From a bacterium (lineage in GTDB: Bacteria; Chlamydiota; Chlamydiia; Chlamydiales; FEN-1388): a stretch of 5,340 nucleotides of DNA. Location: positions 1 through 5,340 of the forward strand of contig JAJZPP010000063.1 of NCBI GenBank assembly GCA_021811115.1, in the 5' to 3' direction. The position numbers were made by a program, and so were the translations under genes. Below the pieces are notes generated by a model. The model was not told the origin of the DNA and did not search any database. It worked only from the letters and a program-made list of their open reading frames with translations. Below are positions 1 to 5,329 of the stretch, one piece after another; within the stretch, counting starts at the first letter, position 1; each line of letters starts with the position of its first letter.

Positions 1-51
1 AACTTTGTATACCATGGCTTACATAGGTATGTAGGCATGGTATACAAAGTT
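1..51. repeat. Long near-perfect palindrome (hairpin)
   Basis: Positions 1-16 (AACTTTGTATACCATG) are the exact reverse complement of 36-51. Inside them, 18-25 pairs with 28-35 (one G-T wobble at 19/34), leaving only GG as the loop and G17 as a bulge. About 24 base pairs can form in 51 nt. The palindrome starts at the window edge, so it may extend further left. It lies 66 nt past the stop of the minus-strand methyltransferase and could act as a transcript-end hairpin for it, but no T-tract can be seen and the stem is AT-rich. A miniature transposon-like repeat or a regulator site with GTATAC cores are alternatives. The structure is certain; the role is not. Confidence 0.85.
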
Positions 52-117
52 TAATATGCGGAAAAAGACAAGACAGATATTCAAGGGATTTAAGGGATGT
101 TGTACTAGAGACACTTT

Positions 118-690
118 TTAACAATCAAACTCATAGGCTCTCTTTTCCTGAACAGCCTGGAAATAATCGATGGAATACACATCGAAGAGAAGAGATCCTG
201 TGTCTTCCAGAGATTCGTAGAAGATCTTGAGAAGCGTTTTTCGTTGCTGAGGACTGAGAACACAAAAATCACAGAAAATCATCGTCACAACTGAAAATTT
301 CTCCTCAGGAACGTATTCAAGGTAGTTTCGCAAGAGATATCGTATGGGAAGATTGCGCCGTCTGGCCTCCTCACGAGCAAAGCGAATTGAGGTTTCTGAG
401 AAGTCAATGCCGGTTACTTGGGCTCCATATTCAGCAAAGGCGGACGTATAAAGTCCTGGGCCACAACCAAAGTCGCAAATTTTCGACGAGGGATTGATCG
501 CGAAATGTTCCAACATCCAACGGCACGATTTTTGAATAAATTGCTTGTTTCTTGAGGCCAAATCGGTCGTCTCGTTCAAGTGATGCTGAAGCATCTGTTT
601 TGAGATGTATGGATCATTCCAAAGCAGAGGCGTCGTGTAGTATTCAAAGGGCAAGGGCCGATGATTGATTCCCGAAAGTTCTGAAAACAT
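118..690 (-). CDS. Class I SAM-dependent methyltransferase, apparently C-terminally short
   Basis: The 190-residue protein has a Rossmann-fold methyltransferase core. Motif I is ICDFGCGPG at residues 71-79, the acidic post-I residue is D96 in GIDFS, and a motif II-like strand IFCDFCVLS lies at 138-146, followed by a helix and the LLFDVYS strand at 167-173. Substrate is unknown; the enzyme should be soluble and cytoplasmic. I chose ATG 690 because its A is shared with the TAA stop of the upstream gene (TAATG), with GGAGAG about 12 nt upstream. A GTG at 726 in the same frame would add 12 residues inside the neighbour and is less likely. Relatives I remember are about 250 residues and continue after the FDVYS strand with a conserved tail. 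Here the protein stops at ...AYEFDC about 17 residues later, and no frame downstream resembles that tail. It may be truncated or decaying. The domain call is firm; activity is uncertain. Confidence 0.85.
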   Translation of the reverse strand: MFSELSGINHRPLPFEYYTTPLLWNDPYISKQMLQHHLNETTDLASRNKQFIQKSCRWMLEHFAINPSSKICDFGCGPGLYTSAFAEYGAQVTGIDFSETSIRFAREEARRRNLPIRYLLRNYLEYVPEEKFSVVTMIFCDFCVLSPQQRKTLLKIFYESLEDTGSLLFDVYSIDYFQAVQEKRAYEFDC

Positions 691-692
691 TA
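688..692 (-). promoter_or_regulatory. TAATG stop/start overlap (translational coupling)
   Basis: On the minus strand the TAA stop of the CX5R protein (692-690) shares its last A with the ATG of the methyltransferase (690-688). This 1-nt overlap is the usual sign of translational coupling and of one shared transcript, and it decides the methyltransferase start. Confidence 0.7.
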
Positions 693-2003
693 TTTTGCTT
701 TTCTCTCCATTCTGGAAAAGACCCACACCTCCTGTAAAAAGGCACGCACCGTCTCCGGCGCCAACGCTCTCACGAGAGCTTCAAATCCATGCGTTCGATG
801 CTCCTGATTCAACCGTCGTCGAGCCAATAATGGCCTTCCCCACAGAATCGCCATCACCTCTCTTGCCCGCTCTGCCTCGTCACCATCCTGACGCGCCCAG
901 AGAAAGGCGGCATTCACGCTTCCTCCTCGATCGGCACACTCTTTACAAGCAACCGTCGAGATCACCCGCCCACTCCTGTTGCCAACACAAAAGGCCTGCC
1001 AAGCCCGAATCAGCCCCAGAACAACCAGCTCATGGAAGACCTTTGCATCGGTCCCTCCCAATTGAAACGCTTCCCGAACGACAAACCGGGCCGCTCGCCA
1101 CCACCGCTCCTTCTCGTCATCACGCAACGAGAAGGCGTACCAACTGGGTTTTTCCTCAATCGCTTTCTTCAACTCCTCCAAAACAATGGAGCGGTGGTCA
1201 GCCTCTTTTTGTGTCCGCTTGTAGAAAGGCGCATCAACAGTAATCGACGCAAGACGAAAATGGTCAGGAAAAGCTCTTGAGAGACGAAAGAGAGCGCTCG
1301 ATCGGTCTCTTTCGGAATGGGACCGGATATTCTGCAAATTCACGTAGACCCACGCCCTGTGAGTAAAGAGCCTTTTTTCCTCAAGCTGGAGAGCCGAAAG
1401 GGCTACCAGCATCTCAGGAGCAATCTGGTCTCCGAGCGAGGGTGTCGGCCCGACAACCCAATCCATCACTGGACCGCCCGCCATGTTTTCGCTCCACAAA
1501 AGGCCTGAGGTATTAAACGCCCTCCCGCGGGGGTCAAAGGGATACATTCGTCCAAACAGACTGGCACCCATATGCGTACTCAAAAACGCATTCCACACGA
1601 TATGCGGATGGCGCACACAGTACTGCAGGAAATGCCACCAGGAGGAAGCTCCCTCAAGCGCCTCCTTGCGTCTCTTTCCAAAAAGGTCAATGGTGGTCTT
1701 GGGAGGAGTAAAGCCATCAACTGCCAACTTAAGGGCGGGAGCCACATTCGCCCCTACAAATGTTGCTAGAGCCATATCATGGAACAGCGGTGAGAGATTT
1801 CCACACGCCCACAGGTAGCGAAGCCGTTTCAAAAAGCGCCCCATCTGTTCACAGGAAGGATGCTCCAGAAGAGCCCTATCCTCCTCTGGGAAAAAGACTC
1901 CACGGTGCCATGCGAGCACAGCGCTATACGCCTGTGCAAGTGTGTATTGCTCAAGAACTTTTGCTTGGGCTATAGTGGGGAGCCCAACTTCCTTTATGTA
2001 CAT
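690..2003 (-). CDS. Uncharacterised 437-aa protein with CX5R phosphatase-like loop
   Basis: I do not recognise a named family across the whole length. The protein has no signal peptide or membrane segment and is rich in Arg, Trp and Ala. Near the C-terminus a hydrophobic strand (VISTVA, 347-352) leads into ACKECADRGGS. This is a CX5R signature, C353 to R359, with the C-K-x-x-x-D-R pattern of the SopB/IpgD loop (CKSGKDRT) and related to PTEN (CKAGKGRT). That geometry of strand, cysteine loop and arginine followed by a helix (SVNAAFLWAR) is what cysteine-based phosphatases show. Other blocks, such as FDPRGRAFNTSG (156-167) and DWVVGPTPSLGDQ (181-193), suggest no function to me. The ATG at 2003 has only a weak AGG about 12 nt upstream. 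The gene is the first of a two-gene unit coupled to the methyltransferase. A secreted effector acting on phosphoinositides or phosphoproteins is a hypothesis; the reading frame itself is secure. Confidence 0.8.
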   Translation of the reverse strand: MYIKEVGLPTIAQAKVLEQYTLAQAYSAVLAWHRGVFFPEEDRALLEHPSCEQMGRFLKRLRYLWACGNLSPLFHDMALATFVGANVAPALKLAVDGFTPPKTTIDLFGKRRKEALEGASSWWHFLQYCVRHPHIVWNAFLSTHMGASLFGRMYPFDPRGRAFNTSGLLWSENMAGGPVMDWVVGPTPSLGDQIAPEMLVALSALQLEEKRLFTHRAWVYVNLQNIRSHSERDRSSALFRLSRAFPDHFRLASITVDAPFYKRTQKEADHRSIVLEELKKAIEEKPSWYAFSLRDDEKERWWRAARFVVREAFQLGGTDAKVFHELVVLGLIRAWQAFCVGNRSGRVISTVACKECADRGGSVNAAFLWARQDGDEAERAREVMAILWGRPLLARRRLNQEHRTHGFEALVRALAPETVRAFLQEVWVFSRMERKAK

Positions 2004-2019
2004 ATGCTTTTCTTACCTT

Positions 2020-2032
2020 GAGGATCCCTTTG
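2020..2032 (+). promoter_or_regulatory. Shine-Dalgarno and TTG start of murJ
   Basis: GAGG at 2020-2023 is followed by a 6-nt spacer and TTG at 2030-2032. Another in-frame TTG at 2018 has no purine-rich site before it, and an in-frame TAG at 1973 limits any extension upstream. No ATG occurs in frame before 2108, which would cut into the first MurJ helix. TTG 2030 is therefore the best start. Confidence 0.65.
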
Positions 2033-3664
2033 TCAATTGAAGATACCGCACCAGCCGATTCTGTGCACACCATACAACGCTCCTCGATCCATTTTTTCTC
2101 AGGGACAATGCTCAGTCGGCTCACGGGGTTCCTCAGAGACTTGTGTTTTGCTTTCACCTTTGGAACACACGAAGCGTTGGCCGCCTTCCTCATTGCGTTT
2201 CGGTTCGCCCACCTGGCCAGACGCCTCTTCGGAGAAGGATCGCTTCAAACAGCCTTCGTCCCTCTCTTTGAAGAGATACGACAGGAGGGGATGGAAAAGA
2301 GCTGTCGATTCTTTCGGGATCTGTACGCGGCGTGGATTCTGCTTGTCAGCCTTGTGTGCGTCATAAGCATAACAGCTCTTCTTGCCTGGAAAACGTGGGG
2401 AGAGCCGGACCGCTCGACTGTTGAGATTCTTGATCTGGCGCTCATCATCATTCCAAGCCTGCTTCCCATCTGTCTGTTCGGCCTCAACATCTCCTTCCTC
2501 CAATGCCAGAAAGCCTATTTTGTCGCTGGCGCCTCTCCTATCTTCTTCAACATTGTGCTCATTACCACAACCCTCTTCCTCCGATCCACCACCCCGCAAG
2601 CGGCCATGCCACTGTGCGCTCTGGCAGTCATTCTGGCCTCCATGGCCCAGTGGGGAGCCTCTTTCGTTCCTGTCTATAGAGACTGCAAAGCAACACTCGG
2701 GAAGGAGCTTTTCCACAAAATAGCCCTCCTTTCCCCCACTGTCAAAAGGATCTGGAAGCCCATCGCGTTGGGACTCATTGGCATCGGAGCTACCCAGATT
2801 AACAATGGGATTGATCTGATTTTTGCGCGAATCGCAGACCCAGAAGGACCGGCTCACCTCTGGTATTCTGTTCGCTTCCAGCAACTTCCCCTCGCTCTCT
2901 TCGGCATTGCCTTATCGAGCGCTCTCTTGCCCCCTCTCTCGAGAGCCATTCAGAGCGGCAACCAAGAGCAGTATCGCACCTTCCTCGATTACGCTATCCG
3001 CAAGGTGATCGCCTTTCTGGCTCCCTGTACGGGGGCGCTCATCGTCCTCGGCATGGCACTCATCCACGGTCTGTATGGCTACGGAGGGTTTTCCTTACAC
3101 GCCGTCGTCATGACAACAGGCTGCTTACACGGCTACGCCCTCTCGCTTATTCCTATGGGGCTTATCATCATCTTTGCCAATGGTTTTTACGCCAAAAAAA
3201 TATATACCATTCCTGTTCGAGGAGCATACATCAGCCTGTTTTGTAATCTTCTGTGTAACACGATCATGGTGTATGGGTTTGGATGGAAGGCTATCAGCGT
3301 CTGCATCGCCACATCTATCTCGGCGTGGCTCAACGCCCTCTACCTATATTGGGAGCTCAAAAAGGAGATGGGGGCGCCGCTTACTTCCCGACTAAGCAGT
3401 CTAAAGACGCTTGGCGCCGTTCTGGCAAGCTCAGTAGTCACCTATGTAGCCATGGCCCTTTTTTTCTCCCCGCCCATCCTTTTTACGGCCTTTACCACAA
3501 GTGTGAGCCTACCAGTCACCTTTGTAGACAAGATGATACACATTATCTACCCTGGAGCCTTCTTCGCCTTAAGCCTTTTTGCCTTTGCCGTGCTCTTCAA
3601 AGCGGAAGACCTCCTCGCACTGGTCAACATGGTTACTAAGAGGACGCAGGTTCAACCAAAATAG
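2030..3664 (+). CDS. murJ: Lipid II flippase MurJ (MviN)
   Basis: MurJ is an inner-membrane MOP-superfamily protein that moves lipid II to the outer face for peptidoglycan synthesis. From TTG 2030 it has 544 residues; E. coli MurJ has 511. The first helix carries SRLTGFLRD with R30 and R36, matching E. coli R18 and R24. LARRLFGEG (R64, R65) matches the LLRRIFAEG block, and the loop SVRFQQLPLALFGIALSSALLPPLS matches the [25 protein letters not shown] region, with R282 at the place of E. coli R270. Many hydrophobic segments run to the C-terminus, consistent with 14 helices. By my alignment the place of E. coli D39 holds alanine; chlamydial MviN, as I remember it, also lacks this Asp. The gene starts 26 nt from the divergent minus-strand gene and its last 29 nt overlap the convergent HicB-like gene. 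In Chlamydiae the flippase would serve the thin, division-associated peptidoglycan. Confidence 0.95.
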   Translation: MSIEDTAPADSVHTIQRSSIHFFSGTMLSRLTGFLRDLCFAFTFGTHEALAAFLIAFRFAHLARRLFGEGSLQTAFVPLFEEIRQEGMEKSCRFFRDLYAAWILLVSLVCVISITALLAWKTWGEPDRSTVEILDLALIIIPSLLPICLFGLNISFLQCQKAYFVAGASPIFFNIVLITTTLFLRSTTPQAAMPLCALAVILASMAQWGASFVPVYRDCKATLGKELFHKIALLSPTVKRIWKPIALGLIGIGATQINNGIDLIFARIADPEGPAHLWYSVRFQQLPLALFGIALSSALLPPLSRAIQSGNQEQYRTFLDYAIRKVIAFLAPCTGALIVLGMALIHGLYGYGGFSLHAVVMTTGCLHGYALSLIPMGLIIIFANGFYAKKIYTIPVRGAYISLFCNLLCNTIMVYGFGWKAISVCIATSISAWLNALYLYWELKKEMGAPLTSRLSSLKTLGAVLASSVVTYVAMALFFSPPILFTAFTTSVSLPVTFVDKMIHIIYPGAFFALSLFAFAVLFKAEDLLALVNMVTKRTQVQPK

Positions 3665-3956
3665 AAATCAGAGAGCCTTTTGGTCTTCCCGCCCCTTGGC
3701 GTTTGCCACCGCGGCCTTTAGTTTCTTTTTCCGTTAATGGGCTCAGGTTATTGTTAAGTCTTTCTTCAATAAAGGTTTCAAGATAGCGGGGATAGTGTTG
3801 AATAACTTCTTCCTTTGTCTCTCCAGCATATTCCACAGGGTACAAGGGATGAGAAAATATCCATGAATTATACTCTTTGCTAAACCACGGCTTGATCTGC
3901 CCAATTTCATCGAGAGCAATCTGTAAATGATTTTCTATTTCTTTCTTGGTGGCCAT
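3636..3956 (-). CDS. HicB-like orphan antitoxin with basic C-terminal tail
   Basis: A 106-residue protein. Residues 31-64 (WIFSHPLYPVEYAGETKEEV, then a helix IQHYPRYLETFIEERL) resemble the HicB pattern, in which a strand ending in a proline-containing turn is followed by a G-(D/E)-T-xEE helix. The tail holds GRGGKRQGAGRPKG (81-94), a basic glycine-rich motif common in HicB-like and phage-type DNA-binding proteins. ATG 3956 is supported by GAGAGG 6 nt upstream. HicB normally neutralises the HicA RNase and represses its own operon. No HicA-like small ORF is visible on either side, so this looks like an orphan. Similar short proteins ending in KGRGGKRxGAGRPKG are, from memory, repeated in chlamydia-like genomes. 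The last residues (SLISILVEPASS) are encoded opposite the end of murJ. The gene is likely real; the family call is moderate. Confidence 0.65.
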   Translation of the reverse strand: MATKKEIENHLQIALDEIGQIKPWFSKEYNSWIFSHPLYPVEYAGETKEEVIQHYPRYLETFIEERLNNNLSPLTEKETKGRGGKRQGAGRPKGSLISILVEPASS

Positions 3957-3997
3957 ACGAGACCTCTCTTTTTAAATTCTTGCTCATTCCTGCCCTC

Positions 3998-4024
3998 CTC
4001 TGTGATCTCTGTGTCCTCTGTGGT
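3998..4024. repeat. Three tandem CTCTGTG 9-mers
   Basis: CTCTGTG occurs at 3998, 4007 and 4016, each unit 9 nt long with the last two bases varying (AT, TC, GT). On the minus strand this reads as ACCACAGAGGACACAGAG, upstream of the HicB-like gene. From memory this CACAGAG type of spacer repeat occurs in non-coding DNA of many unrelated bacteria and often just before GxxExxY genes. A degenerate relative (CGCAGAGG, CCAGAGAACGCGGAGA) precedes the GxxExxY fragment at 5147-5190. Confidence 0.7.
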
Positions 4025-4124
4025 TTAAAAATTGTTTTTGCGTACCAAACGAAGACGTGTGCATGGAAAAAGTTATGGCAATTATTTAATCACCACAATC
4101 GAGGCGAATCCCTCATAAATCTCT

Positions 4125-4164
4125 CTGCACTGATGAACCTCACCTGTGAAGTTCATCAGTGCAG
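4125..4164. terminator. Strong hairpin downstream of rpsD, possible terminator
   Basis: CTGCACTGATGAAC (4125-4138) is exactly complementary to 4151-4164, a perfect 14-bp stem. Within the 12-nt loop TCAC and GTGA (4140-4143, 4146-4149) can pair too. It lies 32 nt after the rpsD stop codon and before the co-directional HicB-like gene, so ending the rpsD transcript is its most natural job. On the minus strand the bases after the stem are AGAGATTTATG, a poor T-tract, so intrinsic termination would be weak. An mRNA 3'-end stabiliser or a mobile palindrome is also possible. The rest of 3957-4196 shows no gene. Confidence 0.5.
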
Positions 4165-4196
4165 CAAGAATTAAGTGGAACTCACCTTACAGATCG

Positions 4197-4817
4197 TTAT
4201 CCACTATGAGCAATGAAATCGCACACCATGGGAATATTGATTTCGATGGGGAGAGGAATTTCGCCCATAGATGGAAGCGTCAGAAGTTTTCCAGTTAACG
4301 CGTTCTCATTCAACTGGAGGTACCCAGGAACCGCATTTCTTCCGCCCTTTACAGAGTCGACGACCATTTTGTTCTGCTTTGACTTGTCGCGAACAGCGAT
4401 TTCCATTCCAGGTTTCACTTGGAAGGAGCGAATATTCACTTTCTTCCCATTCACCGTGATATGGCCATGGGAGACGAGCTGTTGCGCCGCAAAAATCGTT
4501 GGAGCTAACCGCAACCGGTATACGAGGGTATCTAGACGGCATTCCAACAGCTGCATGAGAAGCTCTGGAGTATTCTTGTGATGACGTGCCGCTTCAGCTA
4601 AGTATCGACGAAGCTGCGCTTCGCTCATCATACCAAACGATGCCTTCAGCTTCTGCTTCTCTTCAAGCTGAACGCCATAATCCGATTTCTTCTTTCGTTT
4701 GGCTCCATGCATCCCTGGAGGGTGCGCTTTGTGGAGGAGCGGGTTTTTTGATCGTCCAAAAATATTGACCCCAAAACGGCGTGCCACACGATTCTTTGAG
4801 TCTCGATACCGAGCCAT
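4197..4817 (-). CDS. rpsD: Small ribosomal subunit protein S4
   Basis: S4 binds 16S rRNA early in 30S assembly, affects decoding fidelity and in several bacteria represses its own mRNA. The 206-residue protein has the usual S4 length. The N-terminal rRNA-binding part (MARYRDSKNRVARRFG, NPLLHKAHPPGMHG, KRKKKSDYG, QLEEKQKLKASFGM) is followed by the S4 RNA-binding domain at about 92-155 (CRLDTLVYRLRLAPTIFAAQQ, VSHGHITVNGKKVNIRSF, KPGMEI). The N-terminus lacks the zinc-binding cysteine cluster found in some S4 proteins. ATG 4817 is chosen because it begins the conserved MARY and has GAGG (4823-4826) 5 nt upstream; an in-frame upstream extension to 4853 would break the conserved N-terminus. As in Chlamydia, the gene stands apart from the rpsM-rpsK-rpoA cluster. 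The 5' leader has striking competing stems (4842-4954), and a hairpin follows the stop. Confidence 0.97.
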   Translation of the reverse strand: MARYRDSKNRVARRFGVNIFGRSKNPLLHKAHPPGMHGAKRKKKSDYGVQLEEKQKLKASFGMMSEAQLRRYLAEAARHHKNTPELLMQLLECRLDTLVYRLRLAPTIFAAQQLVSHGHITVNGKKVNIRSFQVKPGMEIAVRDKSKQNKMVVDSVKGGRNAVPGYLQLNENALTGKLLTLPSMGEIPLPIEINIPMVCDFIAHSG

Positions 4818-4841
4818 GCTAACCTCTATTCTAATTTCCGG

Positions 4842-4954
4842 GCAAGTGCTCAAGAAGTTGGGGTAAGTACCCCGGAGGGGCCCCCCTTACCTCAACTTCT
4901 TCAGCCCTGTGTTCTGGAGAGCGTCCATTACACCTCAACCTCTTGAGCACTTGC
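4842..4954 (-). promoter_or_regulatory. rpsD leader with two mutually exclusive stems
   Basis: Three segments share complementarity. Segment C (4842-4867), next to the rpsD start, can pair with segment A (4933-4954) over 22 positions with one G-U and one mismatch in the rpsD-sense RNA. It can instead pair with segment B (4886-4901) over 16 positions with one mismatch (against 4852-4867). A and B are direct repeats of AAGA(G/A)GTTGAGGT, so only one stem can form at a time. GC-rich runs at 4870-4885 (CCCC, GGGG, CCCCCC) sit in the inner loop. C begins 24 nt before the rpsD ATG. This resembles an attenuator or autoregulatory leader, possibly bound by S4 itself, but a nested mobile palindrome is an alternative. 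The pairing is seen; the regulation is inferred. Confidence 0.55.
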
Positions 4955-5192
4955 ATTTCCAGCAGAATGTCCTACATCCCTGCGCAAAGAGCATCCCACA
5001 GAAAGGGTTTTTTAATCAATGAGGCTTTTGCCGAACTGAGATTCGAAGTAGGTTTCTTTATGGTCCCTAAGCAGTTGCAAGAAGAATGAAGTGACAACAA
5101 AAAATAGAAAAACGTATCTCATGCGCCAAGTTTGTATCTTTTCATCAGCGCAGAGGCTAGCGCCAAAAGAGGCACCAGAGAACGCGGAGAAA
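4955..5192. other. Intergenic stretch without supported gene
   Basis: No reading frame here has family-like features, and I see no tRNA. A minus-strand frame covering 5012-5239 encodes a hydrophobic segment but overlaps the GxxExxY remnant and lacks a convincing start site. The rpsD promoter should lie in this interval on the minus strand, but I find no clear -35/-10 pair. The last 50 bases carry degenerate CAGAG-type repeats leading into the GxxExxY fragment. Confidence 0.5.
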
Positions 5193-5318
5193 ATGGCTAA
5201 ATATAAAGATCTCGCCCACACTATATTTGCAGCGGCCATTGAAGTGCATAGGACGTTGGGGCCAGGCCTTTTAGAAGAAGAAGAGGATCTCTCTCAGGGC
5301 GAGGTATTGCCCTTTTAG
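5193..5318 (+). pseudogene. GxxExxY-family protein, N-terminal remnant
   Basis: From ATG 5193 the reading frame gives 41 residues. KDLAHTIFAAAIEVHRTLGPGLLE is the typical start of GxxExxY proteins, a PD-(D/E)XK nuclease-like family of about 120-130 residues with unproven function. The signature should continue G-x-x-E-x-x-Y (as in GLLESVY). Here it reads GLLEEEE: the tyrosine is missing, and the frame runs into an unrelated DLSQGEVLPF and TAG at 5316. None of the other frames up to the window end resembles the rest of the family. GGAG lies 3 nt before the ATG, which is close. An in-frame ATG at 5091 would add 34 residues that look like translated spacer repeat (SAQRLAPKEAPENAEK). The gene was probably cut by a rearrangement near 5275-5285. 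Family recognition is good; the window ends too soon to see the 3' part. Confidence 0.7.
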
Positions 5319-5329
5319 GGCGAAGCCCT
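5296..5329. repeat. Short paired GC hairpins AGGGC/GCCCT
   Basis: AGGGC (5296-5300) pairs with GCCCT (5309-5313), followed by TTTT; directly after, AGGGC (5317-5321) and GCCCT (5325-5329) flank a GAA loop, followed by CAAAAA. Both stems have only 5 bp and share arms, so they can also swap partners. They sit exactly where the GxxExxY fragment departs from its family. They may be the edge of an inserted repeat or a weak terminator. Confidence 0.4.

Noticed and set aside
665..1243. Plus-strand open frame of 192 codons
   Set aside because: It lies opposite the minus-strand CX5R protein and methyltransferase start, is rich in Pro, Arg, His and Ser, and has no family features. It is a shadow frame.
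2007..2036. Minus-strand TTGACA (2036-2031) as a promoter -35 for the CX5R gene
   Set aside because: The hexamer is perfect, but 16-18 nt downstream there is only AAGAAA/AGAAAA, a poor -10, which would put the transcript start at the start codon itself.
2099..2884. Minus-strand open frame of 261 codons inside murJ
   Set aside because: It is antisense to conserved MurJ residues, and its low-complexity charged composition fits a shadow frame.
3191..3205. A-run inside murJ as a possible frameshift or phase-variation site
   Set aside because: The run is only 7 A in an otherwise intact, conserved frame, with no alternative product visible.
3980..4174. Plus-strand frame of 64 codons after the HicB-like gene
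   Set aside because: It includes the CTCTGTG repeat (giving LCDLCVLCG) and the hairpin, has no ribosome site, and shows no HicA-like features.
5025..5055. GATTCGAA-like string as a tRNA T-arm
   Set aside because: There is no matching acceptor or anticodon stem around it.
5012..5239. Minus-strand frame of 75 codons with hydrophobic middle
   Set aside because: It overlaps the recognisable GxxExxY fragment on the other strand and has no supporting ribosome site or family similarity.
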